Assembly: GCA_041484525.1 (NCBI GenBank)
Contig: JBGPHT010000010.1
Span: 1 to 64,000, forward strand
Source: JBGPHT01 sp041484525
Lineage (GTDB): Bacteria; Acidobacteriota; Terriglobia; Bryobacterales; Bryobacteraceae
Length of the DNA: 64,000 nucleotides
Reading direction: 5' to 3'
Below the pieces are notes generated by a model. It ran no database searches. It saw only the letters and a program-made list of their open reading frames with translations, and was not told the origin of the DNA. Position 1 is the first letter of the stretch; the number at the start of each line of letters is the position of its first letter. The position numbers were made by a program, and so were the translations under genes. Below, piece after piece: positions 44,524 to 54,024 of this stretch.

Positions 44524-46584
44524 CTACTGATTCAAAGCTTTTCGTATATTCGCAATGTTCTGGCGGGCTAACTGAGCTTCGGCGAAGTCTGGATTGATTT
44601 CGATGGTCTTCTGCAGGTGCTGGAGCGCAGGTTGCAATTCGGCGATACTTCCTGTCTTGTTGGCCTTGTACATGAACGCAAGCCCCAGCGCATAGTGCGC
44701 GTAGGGGTCCTTCGGCCCATAAGTCAGACTCTTCTGACAGTTCATGATGGCGGAATCCAGGTCAGATAACTTGCGCTGGCTATCGCACAAACCGAAGTAA
44801 GCCAGGCTGCGCAAGTCAGCCCAGATGTCGTGCTGCGACGCATGCGTTTTCTTTCCCATGCCGAACAGCGATCCCAGGACGTAGTAATTCAACTTACCAG
44901 CAGCCTTACTGTCGAAGTCGCTTAGTTTGAGATACTGTTCATAGGCCGTCTTCGCATCGGCATACTTGCCGCTGAGACGGAGGCTGTCACCCAGCCACAG
45001 GTGCGGCTCGGCATTGTTTGGAGTGAGCTGAATCGCCTTCCGCGCGGCCTCGATGGAATCGGGGTACAGCGCCTTCATGCGGTCGGCCTGGGCGAGCATG
45101 GTGAGCGCCAGGACGTTCTTGGGCTCGCGCTGCAAAACGACGTTGAGCTGGCGGATGGCCTCATCCGTGGCGCCCACGTCGAGCAGCGCACCGGCATAAT
45201 TGGCGCGCGCCTCCAGATAGTCTGGGTCGATCTCGATTGCCTTCTTGAAATACTCCTGGCCTTTTTCTTCCTCGAACAGCGCGTTGTAAGTCGAGCCCAG
45301 GTAGAACGCGGCCTTGCTGTAAGCCGGATCCGTCTGCAGCGCCTGTGAAAAGAACTCCGCCGCCTTGCGGTAATTCTGCTCGAGCCCGATGTTATACAGC
45401 TTCATGCCCTTATTGAATAACTCCGCCGCAGCCTTATTGCGGCGGCGGACGATCAGGATCCGAATGCTGACGGTCGAGTCCTGTCCAGGGTAGACCGTCT
45501 CCTGGCGGGGGCCGTCTGGTTCATAGCCCATCTTCACGCCCTGGACGGTATGCTGCCCTGGCGGCAGGCCTGGGACGCTGAACGGCTTGCCCTTCGAAAC
45601 CACGCCCTGTGATTTTCCATCCACGAAGACCTCGACGCCGTCCATGTTGGATTCGAAAATCAGGGTGCCGAACTTCGGCGCCGGCGACGTGGCGGGCTTG
45701 GCGTTCGCGGGCAAATAGGCCAGCAGCATGTCGGAATCGAAATTGCCACGATCGGAAGTGGGATTCTGCTTGCCGCCGGTGGCCTCCCGCACCTGCGTGT
45801 GGACGTACTCCGATAACTCATCCGCCGTGACCACGCCGTCGCCCGACGTATCAGCGGCGCCTTCCATGCCTTGCTTCACATAGTAAGTGAAGACTCCGTG
45901 GCCGCCCTCGAGATCCGCGCTCTCGAACGAGCTCTCACGCGCCCGGCTGGCGGTTAGCGAGAAGAGCGACTTATTCAGGTCGGTCAGTGTCCGGTTGATG
46001 TTCTCGGTGTCCTCAGGCGAAATGGCGCCGCTGTGACAGGCGTCCGTGAGCAGGATTTTCCACTTGGCTTTGATCTTGCCGCCGATGACGGAGCCCAGCC
46101 CGTCCATCGAGTATCCGGTAGTACCGATGTTCTTCAGGTCGATATCGTAGGGCGCCAGATACCCCTTGCCTTGGTACATGAAGCCGTGGCCTGCGAAATA
46201 GATCAGCACCCGATCGTCGTCCTTGGCGACGGACGGCAGCCAGGTGTCGATCTCCCGGCGCATGCCCGCGAGCGACGCTTTGTCGCCCGTCAGCACGTGC
46301 ACGTTTTCCTGTTTGAAATTGCCCCCCTCGGGACTGATCAGGATGGTGTAGATGGACTGCGCGTCGCGCTCGGCGAACGCCAGTTGCCGCTCTTCCGGCA
46401 GGTTGCGGTAGCGCGAAATGCCGACCACCACCGCATAGCTGCGCGGGATCGAAACCGCCTTCGGAGCATTAGTCTCGGTCTCAATCTTTTCCAGCTTGAG
46501 ATCGCGCTGCTGTTTCTTCGGCGGCGGCTGTGGCGGCTGGGCCAGAGCCAGAGAAGCGAATACGAACAATGCTGTGTATCGCAT
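44524..46584 (-). CDS. Exported caspase-like protease with EF-hand, PEGA and TPR regions
   Basis: A 686-residue protein. Signal peptide 1-16 (ALFVFASLALAQPP). A C14 caspase-like domain at about 46-265 has the His/Cys dyad: His133 in YFAGHGF and Cys183 in LLTDACHSG. An EF-hand-like loop DTSGDGVVTADE is at 245-256. A PEGA domain spans about 305-377 (GTLIFESNMDGVEVFVDG, PPGQHTVQGVKMGYEP). TPR repeats fill 385-686. ATG 46584 fits the signal; the frame is open to 46779. It is 5 bases after the DUF4384 gene. Secretion, Ca2+ binding and the catalytic dyad together suggest a regulated exported protease; target unknown. Confidence 0.88.
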   Translation of the reverse strand: MRYTALFVFASLALAQPPQPPPKKQQRDLKLEKIETETNAPKAVSIPRSYAVVVGISRYRNLPEERQLAFAERDAQSIYTILISPEGGNFKQENVHVLTGDKASLAGMRREIDTWLPSVAKDDDRVLIYFAGHGFMYQGKGYLAPYDIDLKNIGTTGYSMDGLGSVIGGKIKAKWKILLTDACHSGAISPEDTENINRTLTDLNKSLFSLTASRARESSFESADLEGGHGVFTYYVKQGMEGAADTSGDGVVTADELSEYVHTQVREATGGKQNPTSDRGNFDSDMLLAYLPANAKPATSPAPKFGTLIFESNMDGVEVFVDGKSQGVVSKGKPFSVPGLPPGQHTVQGVKMGYEPDGPRQETVYPGQDSTVSIRILIVRRRNKAAAELFNKGMKLYNIGLEQNYRKAAEFFSQALQTDPAYSKAAFYLGSTYNALFEEEKGQEYFKKAIEIDPDYLEARANYAGALLDVGATDEAIRQLNVVLQREPKNVLALTMLAQADRMKALYPDSIEAARKAIQLTPNNAEPHLWLGDSLRLSGKYADAKTAYEQYLKLSDFDSKAAGKLNYYVLGSLFGMGKKTHASQHDIWADLRSLAYFGLCDSQRKLSDLDSAIMNCQKSLTYGPKDPYAHYALGLAFMYKANKTGSIAELQPALQHLQKTIEINPDFAEAQLARQNIANIRKALNQ

Positions 46585-46589
46585 GGCGT

Positions 46590-47318
46590 TCACTTGTGTG
46601 CCAGCTTGAACTCGTAAATCACCGGGCCGGCCAGCGGCACCGGCGAGGAGATCACGTTCGTATCCTGCTGGCGCATGAAGAGCAGATCGCGCGGCCCTTG
46701 ACCTGCCGCATCGGCGAGGATCTGCGGCAGGTCCTCGCCGCGCGGGACGAGTCTGGGCCCGGCGGAGTGATCGATGCAATCGCCGCGCGACTTCAGAATC
46801 GCGTCATCGCAGCGGGGAGTAAGATTGAGCGGCTTGGACTGGAAGCGCGGCGGCACGGGCTCGAAACGCGGCGGCGGTTCGGTGAGAAGCGCCGGCGCCA
46901 CCAGCCAGTACACGGTTTCGTAGCCTGCCGGTCCGGATATGCGGAACGCATAGGAAGTGGAAGGCACCTGGTAATCGCGGGTACCTATAATATGGTTGTC
47001 GTGTCCGGTTTCGGCGCGCGGGAAGAGTTGCTCGTACTTACCCGAGCTGTTCTGGTTGGTAACGTACAGATACCCGTCGAAGTTAGTGCGGAAACGGAAG
47101 CGGACGCGGTCCCCTTGCGCCAGGACCAGGCTCGGGTCGATGGTGCGCCAGTTGGAACCGTCCAGGCGCTCGAGCGAGATTTCCATGCGGTGCGGGCCCT
47201 GCTGCATGGTGCGGCTCTGCGCGAAAAGCACCGCGGCAGGCACTAGCGCCAACACTAGCGCGCTACACAGGACGCGCTGCCGGGCTTCACCCGGCCGGCA
47301 TTGGAACGCGTCGCTCAT
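46590..47318 (-). CDS. DUF4384 protein, copy B
   Basis: A 242-residue protein with a hydrophobic leader (VLCSALVLALVPAAVLFAQ). The DUF4384-like core has QGDRVRFRFRTNFDGYLYVT, NQNSSGKYEQLFP and a DNHIIGTRDYQVP segment. It is paralogous to copy A upstream (GDR-x5-F...GYLY...Q-x-SSG...FP). The C-terminal half after residue 145 is not shared. Start ATG overlaps the copy A stop by 4 bases. DUF4384 occurs with caspase-like proteins in other bacteria; role unknown. Confidence 0.82.
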   Translation of the reverse strand: MSDAFQCRPGEARQRVLCSALVLALVPAAVLFAQSRTMQQGPHRMEISLERLDGSNWRTIDPSLVLAQGDRVRFRFRTNFDGYLYVTNQNSSGKYEQLFPRAETGHDNHIIGTRDYQVPSTSYAFRISGPAGYETVYWLVAPALLTEPPPRFEPVPPRFQSKPLNLTPRCDDAILKSRGDCIDHSAGPRLVPRGEDLPQILADAAGQGPRDLLFMRQQDTNVISSPVPLAGPVIYEFKLAHK

Positions 47319-48229
47319 TGATGTACCAGGCTCAGGTCCGCCACTAACCGGGAATCGGAACTGCCGGTGGGATTCACCACGTACATGGCGTTCTCTTTCC
47401 TCTCACCTGAATTCGAGGGGTCGACCTTCTCGATAATCAGGTCGCGCGAGTAAGTGCTGCGCAGCCGGCCGATGGTCTTGTCATCCACGTTGGTGGCCAC
47501 CAGCATCTGCTTAGGTTTCGACAGCTCAGTGGGTTTCTTCGGCGCCTGCAGCGAATAGATCATGCGCTCGAGATCCGGCTCAGGCTCGCGCGAGAAAACG
47601 ATGAACACGCGTTCGATGCCCTTCTGCTCGTCAAACAGGATGCGCGAGCCGGGCGGCATGGTATAGGTGTGGAAACCCTCTACGCGATTGTCGCCCTTCT
47701 CCACTTCGGGCGCCGGAAACATCGGCTTCCAGGTTCCGCTCGATCCCTGGCTGACTATATAGAGATACCCCGCGCCGTTGGTCTCCACGCTGAACTGGAT
47801 GCGATCGCCGCTGTGGAAGACCGTGTCGGCCGGAACGTCCATGGAGCGGTCGCCATCCTTCTTCAGGATCGCGTACTTCAGCCCCAACGCGGGTCCCGCC
47901 GACGGCGCCGGTGCAGTGGCGGCCCGCACCACCGGAGTGCCGTCGGGCGTGCGGATGGGCGTCGATGGCGTTTCCGTTACCGGACGGCCGACGGGTTCGG
48001 GAGCCCTGGTCTCCGCTTGAGCGATTTCAGTTCTAGGCGGCGAAGGCCGCTTGGCGGGCGGCGCTTTCTTCGGAGCGGGTTTCACCGCTGGTGTGGCGGT
48101 CTTGGGTGTGTCCACCGCCGAATAGAAGAGTTCGCGCGCCGTGAGTTGCCGCGGCGTTTGAGCGCCGGCGGTCGAGATCAAGGTTGCGGCGGCGGACAAC
48201 GAAAGCAGAACGCTTGAATTCAGCGACAT
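47315..48229 (-). CDS. DUF4384 protein, copy A
   Basis: A 304-residue exported protein: signal peptide at 1-23 (VLLSLSAAATLISTAGAQ), a Pro/Lys/Ala-rich linker (about 40-105, including AVKPAPKKAPPAKRPSPP), then DUF4384 (SGDRIQFSVETNGAGYLYIV, GSSGTWKPMFPAPEVEKGDN, EKGIERVFIVFSREPEPD approx.). The Pro-rich linker suggests spanning of the periplasm. It is the first gene of the A-B-caspase operon. Confidence 0.84.
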   Translation of the reverse strand: MSLNSSVLLSLSAAATLISTAGAQTPRQLTARELFYSAVDTPKTATPAVKPAPKKAPPAKRPSPPRTEIAQAETRAPEPVGRPVTETPSTPIRTPDGTPVVRAATAPAPSAGPALGLKYAILKKDGDRSMDVPADTVFHSGDRIQFSVETNGAGYLYIVSQGSSGTWKPMFPAPEVEKGDNRVEGFHTYTMPPGSRILFDEQKGIERVFIVFSREPEPDLERMIYSLQAPKKPTELSKPKQMLVATNVDDKTIGRLRSTYSRDLIIEKVDPSNSGERKENAMYVVNPTGSSDSRLVADLSLVHQ

Positions 48230-48376
48230 AAGCAGTTACGGCCTCCCCGGACCGGTCCCTCTATGTATACGATATCACCCGATACAGCGGATGGATGACC
48301 TCGGCGGGTGAACGGTACTAGGTCGGCTTTACTAACCATTCGATATTGAGTCAGTCTATATATCAACAGGCTCTAT

Positions 48377-48696
48377 ATGGATCACTTGCAAGACACGCTG
48401 GATATGTTGGTGCTGCGGACGCTTATCTTCGCGCCGCTACACGGATTACGGGATCGCCAAGGCCATCCGGAGCACCTCGAACGAGGCGCTCGAAATCGAG
48501 TTCGGGTCCCTTTATCCGGCCCTTAAACGCTTGGAACTAAAAGGCTGGATCGCTTCGAAGTGGGAGAATTCAGAGCACAATCGCCAGGCGAAGGTTCTAC
48601 CGGCTGACGGCTTTGGGGCGAAGACAACTGGTGGAGGAGCACGCGAAATGGAACCAGTTCGTGGCGGCCATCGCCAGCGTAATGGAGGGGCAATGA
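48377..48696 (+). pseudogene. PadR-family regulator, two frameshifts
   Basis: From ATG 48377 the first frame reads LQDTLDMLVLRTLI...PLHG, typical of PadR. An extra base near 48435 shifts to a frame reading YGIAKAIRSTSNEALEIEFG then SLYPALKRLELKGWIASKWE. A second extra base near 48594 shifts to FYRLTALGRRQLVEEHAKWN and AAIASVMEGQ, ending TGA 48694-48696. With both bases removed a normal protein of about 105 residues results. It overlaps the permease start by 4 bases (ATGA), the usual PadR-permease arrangement. Confidence 0.85.
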
Positions 48697-51284
48697 AGCG
48701 TCTGAAATATCTGCTACCCTGGTACCGTCGGGCCGAGGAGCGCGAAATGCAGGCCGAGTTGGCGGCACTCGAAAGCATCGCGGGCCGGCGTGAACTGGGA
48801 AATCTCACGCTGGCTGCCGAGAACGCCCGCGCCGTCTGGGGCTGGTCATGGCTTGAAGGATTGCTGCGTGACGCGCGGTATGCCGTACGGGTTTTGGCGC
48901 GCCAGCCGAGCTTTACCGTCGTGGCGGTGTTGTCGCTGGGACTCGGTATCGGCGCCAACGCCGCCATCTTCAGCTTGATCGACACCTTGCTGTGGCGGCA
49001 GTTGCCGGTGCGCGAACCGGAGCGATTGGTACGCCTCGGAGATGGTTCGTTTTCGCACTTTGCCTTTACCCAATACGCGGCGAAATAGCAGGAGATCCTC
49101 GAAGGCGTGCTTGCGACCACCGGAAGCTTGGGCCGGGACCTGGATGCCGGCGGCGGCCCGGCGCGGAAGCCGTGTCGCGAAGCTATTTCCCGGTACTTGG
49201 CGTGGCAGCGGCGTTCGGCCGCACCATCGGACCCGACGATGACCGGCCCGGCGCGCCATCGAACGTCGCCGTGCTGAGTCATGCGTATTGGGAGCGCGCC
49301 TATGCCGGAGACCGCGGCGTGCTGGGGAAAATCATCCGCGTGGCGAATGTTCCCTGCACCATCATCGGGGTGGCCGGCGCGGAATTTTTCGGGGTCACCG
49401 TCGGGGACGCGGCGGATGTGTGGGTGCCGATCCAACTTCTGCCGTCGATCTTTCCCAACCAGCCGTGGTTCGATAGCCATAACCATTACCTGGAGGTGCT
49501 CGGCCGTTTACGACCCGGCGTCTCGGTCGAGCGAGCCGCAGCCGCATTGACGCCGATTGCGATCGGCATCGATCTGGCCTTCGCGCGTCCCAACATGCCG
49601 GCGTGGATGCGGGACGAGATCGGGAAACAGAAGATGAAGCTCACACCGGCTGCCAACGGGATCTCGTACCTGCGCGCACGATTCTCGAAACCGCTGCGGG
49701 TGGTCTTCGCCATGGTCGGGATCGGGTTGCTGCTGGCCTGCATCAATGTCATGGGACTCGGTTTTGCACGGGCCGCCGGACGCAGGCGGGAGTTGTCGGT
49801 CCGGCTCGCGATCGGCACCCGGCGCGCGCGCATCGTGCGGCAACTGGTAACGGAGGCGGCCGTGGCGGCGCTTGCCGGCGGTGCTCTGGGCCTCGCTATC
49901 TGCCGCCCGGCGGCGCTCGCCTTGTCGTCGGTTATCTATCAGGCCGAAGCCCCGCTTTCGCTTGACCTGCCGATCGATCGCGGCATGCTGCTGTTCGTCC
50001 TCGGTGTCTCGATGGTGGCGGCGCTCATCTGCGGGGTTGGCGCCTGCGCTGCGTGCGACGGGCGTGAAGATGGCGGGCAGCCTGCAACAGGGCCGCCGAG
50101 GGTCCACGCCTGAACCGGGCCGGCGCACCATCGGACGGGCCGCCGTCGGCGCCCAGATGTCGCTCTCGGTGCTGCTGATCGCGGGCGCGTTTCTATTCGC
50201 CTTCAACCTGTATCGCCTCACCACATTCGATACCGGAGTGAACCGCAACCGGCTGGCGGTGGTCGACGTCGACGCGAAAGACGCCGGCTACAAAGGGCCA
50301 CAGTTGGCGGGTCTGAACCGCAGGATTCTGGAGCGGCTGGGCGCCGTGCCGGGTGTGGAGTCGGCCAGTTTCTCCGGCAATGGTCTCTACACCGGGAGGA
50401 ATTCCAACACGGCCGTCGATGTGGACGGCTTTCCGCACGGCGACCGCCAGGCCAACATGACATATCTCGACCACGTCGGGCCGCGCTATTTCACCAACCT
50501 TGGTACGCGTCTGCTGGCGGGCCGGGATTTCGACGAGCATGACACTCCGGCGGGCCCGCGCGTCGCGATCGTGAACCAGGAGTTTGCCAAACACTTTTTC
50601 AACGGCGCGAATCCGGTGGGGAAGAACATTTATCAAACCCTCTTGGAGAAGGGTCAGTATCAGATCGTCGGCGTCGTGCAGGATATCTATACGGATGTCC
50701 GCAAGCAGCCCAAGCGCATGTTCTACCTGCCGCAACTGCAGACCGAGGGCGGTCTGTACACCACTCGTTTTGTAGTGCGGACCCGCGTCGACCCCTCCGC
50801 CATGACATCCGACCTGCGGGCTGTGGATGCGGGCCTGCGGATCGAGTCCATCCACTCAGCGGACCAGTTATTGGACCGCACGCTCGATACAGACCGGCTG
50901 ATCGCCGTGCTCTCCTTCGCCTTCGGCCTGCTGGCCGTGGTGCTGGCGGCCGTGGGCATCTATGGGCTGCTGACCTACGACGTTTCGCGGCGCACCGGCG
51001 AGATCGGCATCCGGATGGCGCTGGGCGCCACGCGGCCGGGAGTGATCGCCCTGGTCTTCCGCGAAGTGGCGTTGGTCGGCGCGCTGGGAATAGCGGCCGG
51101 CATCGCCGCTGCACTGGCATTGGGAAAGCTGGTTTCCGGCATGGTATTCCATCTCACGCCGGGCGATCCGCGAGTGCTGGCCTGCGCCATCGCGCTGCTG
51201 GCAGCGGTGGCCGCGTGCGCCGCATGGTGGCCGGCGCGCCGCGCCGCTTCGATGGACCCGATGGCGGCGTTGCCGCACGAGTAG
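48693..51284 (+). pseudogene. Second orphan MacB-like permease, inactivated
   Basis: The intact homologue is at 15137. The protein begins MKRLKYLLPWYRRAEEREMQ with a helical N-terminal extension and first helix VVAVLSLGLGIGANAAIFSL, but a TAG stop at 49086-49088 interrupts it. Sense resumes in a new frame near 49165-49180 (SYFPVLGVAAAFGRTIGPDD) and again after about 50030-50040 (LAPALRATGVKMAGSLQQGR), ending PARRAASMDPMAALPHE at 51284. At least one nonsense change and two frameshifts; all domains are otherwise present. Confidence 0.9.
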
Positions 51285-51294
51285 CTCCGCACCT

Positions 51295-51300
51295 TATACT
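51295..51300 (+). promoter_or_regulatory. Candidate -10 hexamer TATACT for exosortase gene
   Basis: TATACT ends 17 bases before ATG 51318, giving a leader of about 11 bases. It lies 11 bases past the end of the decayed permease. Confidence 0.4.
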
Positions 51301-51317
51301 GGGTGTTCGCACCCACG

Positions 51318-52130
51318 ATGAATCGGCGCAACATTATCATATTGGCCGCAGCCGCGCTTCTGCTCTGCTACGCGTCCACGCTGCGCATCATGATGGACCT
51401 GTGGTGGAACGACGAGGACCTGGGGCACTGCTTCGTCGTTCCGTTCGTCGTCCTCTGGATCATTTGGCGCGAGCGCGACCAATGGCGCCGCGTGCCGGTC
51501 GAGCCAAGCCGGTGGGGCTTTGCCATCCTCGCGGTGGCTGCCGTCATGCACGTGATGGCCGTGATGGGCGTGGGACCGTTCACCGCTTCTGTGGCATTTC
51601 TGCTCTCGATTGTGGGCGCGGTGCTGGCGCTCGGCGGCTTCGGAATTCTGCGCGCGTGGGCGTTCCCGCTGCTGATGATGGCGTTCATGCTCCCCAAACT
51701 GGTGCTGGTGTATAACCAGGTGACGCTCCCGATGCAGTTGCTGGCGACGCGCCTGGCGGTGGGCATGCTCGCGCTGATCCGCGTAGTGGCGACGCACGAG
51801 GGCAACGTTTTGAACGTAACCGGCCATCAGGTGGCAGTGGTCGAAGCCTGCAACGGCATGCGGTACCTGTTGGCGCTGGCATTCCTTTCGCAGGTGTTTG
51901 CGTATCTGGCCGGCGCCCGTCCGTGGGTGCGCGTGGCGCTGCTGGCGGCGTCGGTGCCGATTGCGATTCTGGGCAACGCCCTGCGCGTGGCTGCCGCGGG
52001 ATACGCGCCATCGCTCGACGCGGGAACGCCGCACGCCGTAGCCGGTTGGGTCATCTTTGTGTTGTGTGTGGGATCGCTGGCGGCCTTGCGGCGGTTGCTC
52101 GGCAGCATTCCGGTGGGCCGCCATGCTTGA
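51318..52130 (+). CDS. Exosortase
   Basis: A 270-residue multi-pass membrane protein (about eight helices). Catalytic residues of the exosortase/archaeosortase family are present: Cys in VVEACNGMRYLL, Arg in ILGNALRVAAAGY and His in AGTPHAVAGW. Exosortases process PEP-CTERM-type C-terminal signals and are linked to exopolysaccharide export. I used ATG 51318; GTG 51303 would be too near the -10. The stop overlaps the EpsI start. Confidence 0.9.
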   Translation: MNRRNIIILAAAALLLCYASTLRIMMDLWWNDEDLGHCFVVPFVVLWIIWRERDQWRRVPVEPSRWGFAILAVAAVMHVMAVMGVGPFTASVAFLLSIVGAVLALGGFGILRAWAFPLLMMAFMLPKLVLVYNQVTLPMQLLATRLAVGMLALIRVVATHEGNVLNVTGHQVAVVEACNGMRYLLALAFLSQVFAYLAGARPWVRVALLAASVPIAILGNALRVAAAGYAPSLDAGTPHAVAGWVIFVLCVGSLAALRRLLGSIPVGRHA

Positions 52131-52761
52131 TCGCAGGATGCTGTTGGTTCCGATATTCCTGGCGGCACAGGCGCTGGCGGTGCATTGGGCCGAGACCGGC
52201 GAGATCCGGCCCGCGCCGCCCGATGCCGCCAAACTCTCGACAGAGTTCGGCGGCTGGACACGCGTCAGCGTAAACCCCACCGACCTGCCGCAAGAGGTAT
52301 TGCACGCCGACCGCCTCGTCGATTGGGACTACTCACGGGCCGGTGCCCAGTCGGCTGGAGCGAACCTTTTCATCGGCTGGTTTCAATCTCTCCGGTCCGG
52401 CGCTGTGCAGCCGCATTCGCCGCAACTTTGCCTGCCCGGCAACGGCTGGACCATCGAGTCCACCTCTGAGGCCGCCGTGGAGACACCCGCCGGCGCCGTT
52501 CCCGTCACCCGTGTGACGATCGCCAAAGGGATGCAGCGAGGCGCGATTCTCTACTGGTACCAGATGGCGCGCCGCCCCGTCGCCAGCGAATGGCAGTCGA
52601 AAATATGGCTGGCCGCCGACCTGTTCCACGAGAAGCGCACCGATCTCGCCCTGGTGCGGATCGCTGTGATGGGCCAAAGAAACGACAGCGAACGCATGCG
52701 CGCAGCCAACGATTTCACGCGCGCCGCGTACCCCGCCGTGCGGAGCTGGCTGCCACACTAA
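52123..52761 (+). CDS. EpsI-like exosortase-associated protein (DUF3485)
   Basis: A 212-residue protein with an N-terminal helix (MLLVPIFLAAQALAVHWA), then the EpsI fold: LSTEFGGWTRVSV, GWFQSLRSGAVQPHSPQLCLPGNGW (the P-H-S-P-x-x-C-x-P-G signature, split) and GAILYWYQMARR. ATG 52123 overlaps the exosortase by 8 bases. EpsI is usually encoded with or fused to exosortases. The stop overlaps the convergent MFS stop by two bases. Confidence 0.88.
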   Translation: MLDRRMLLVPIFLAAQALAVHWAETGEIRPAPPDAAKLSTEFGGWTRVSVNPTDLPQEVLHADRLVDWDYSRAGAQSAGANLFIGWFQSLRSGAVQPHSPQLCLPGNGWTIESTSEAAVETPAGAVPVTRVTIAKGMQRGAILYWYQMARRPVASEWQSKIWLAADLFHEKRTDLALVRIAVMGQRNDSERMRAANDFTRAAYPAVRSWLPH

Positions 52762-54017
52762 TTTTCCGTCCGCCGCAGTGCCACTGCCCACGCCAGCGCC
52801 GGCACCAGCATCACTACTCCGATCACCGTCGCGAACGTGCGTGCCGGCACGCCCCAGTCGATGGCTAACCCGGCGAAGTAGCTGCTCGCGGAAATCCCCA
52901 GCATGCAGAGTCCGAGGTCGGCGGCGAACACGCGTCCGCGGAACCGGTCCTCGGTGTAGAGCTGCAAGAGGGTCGTCGAGAACACCCAGTTAGTCGACGT
53001 TCCGGCGTGGGCCAGCACTACTGTGATGACCGCCACGGCCAGCGACGTCGATGTACCCAGCCCGATGTAGCCCGCAGCCGCCAGCAGGAATCCGAAGAAG
53101 ATTCCAATGCGCAGGCGTGAGGAGCGATCGCCCGCCCACCGGCCGCTCACCAGCGGTCCGATCAGCGCGCCGGCGCCGCGCGCGCCCATCAGCATGCTCA
53201 TCCCCAGCAGCGCCGCGCGGCTGTGATCGAGGCCCGCCGCCTTCACCGGAAAGACGCGCTCTCCCAGGATCGGCAGCAGCACATTGTTTGCGCCTAGCAG
53301 GCCGATGCCGCCTTTGACGAACACCGTGGCGAAGAGGCGCGGCTCGCGGCCGATGTAGCGCGCGCCCTCCAGGATGGGGCTGAAATCCACCAGGTCGCGG
53401 CCGCGCAAGGGAGGCAGACCCGCGGTGTGCGGCTCGCGGAATTCCATCCGCCGGATGAGCCACGCCGACGCCAGAAACGATAGCGCATTGAGTACGAACA
53501 CGGCATCGCGGCCGAACAGCGCCGCCGCCACTCCACCCAGCGACGCCCCCGCCGCCAGGCAGAACGACCACGTGATCGACGCCAGCGCATTCGCCGCGAG
53601 TACATCCCGCTCCTCCACGATGTTGGGGATAACTGCGCTGTGTGCCGGCTCGAAAAACGCCGCGCCCACGGTTTCCAAAAGCAGCAGCGGGTAGACCAGC
53701 CACACCATCGACGGGCTGCGCACCAGCAGCATGCCTAGGACGATGCCGAAGCGCGCCAGGTCGGCGCCGATCATGATGGCGCGCCGGCTGATGCGATCGT
53801 TGATCACACCCGCCGTCGGTGCGACGAGGGTCTGGGGCAGAACCTGCAGCACCACGGCGAGCCCCACCGACTGCGCCTTGCTTCCCGTGAGTTCGAGCAG
53901 CAGATTGTAGACGGCCAGTGCGTAGAACCAATCGCCGAGTTCGCTGACGACCTGGGCCAGCCAGAGGAGGCGGTAGTTGCGGTTCGTGCGGAGAAGTTGG
54001 AAGTAGCGGGCGAGCAT
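52758..54017 (-). CDS. MFS transporter
   Basis: A 419-residue protein with about 12 helices. It begins YFQLLRTNRNYRLLWLAQVVSELGDWFYALA, split here as the helix 1 motif, and has the MFS motif-A-like DRISRRAIMIGADLAR after helix 2. It resembles the MFS_3 (enterobactin exporter/macrolide efflux) branch. Substrate unknown. It starts 7 bases after the trpS stop, so it is probably co-transcribed with trpS. Confidence 0.88.
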   Translation of the reverse strand: MLARYFQLLRTNRNYRLLWLAQVVSELGDWFYALAVYNLLLELTGSKAQSVGLAVVLQVLPQTLVAPTAGVINDRISRRAIMIGADLARFGIVLGMLLVRSPSMVWLVYPLLLLETVGAAFFEPAHSAVIPNIVEERDVLAANALASITWSFCLAAGASLGGVAAALFGRDAVFVLNALSFLASAWLIRRMEFREPHTAGLPPLRGRDLVDFSPILEGARYIGREPRLFATVFVKGGIGLLGANNVLLPILGERVFPVKAAGLDHSRAALLGMSMLMGARGAGALIGPLVSGRWAGDRSSRLRIGIFFGFLLAAAGYIGLGTSTSLAVAVITVVLAHAGTSTNWVFSTTLLQLYTEDRFRGRVFAADLGLCMLGISASSYFAGLAIDWGVPARTFATVIGVVMLVPALAWAVALRRTEN

Positions 54018-54024
54018 GGGCCCG

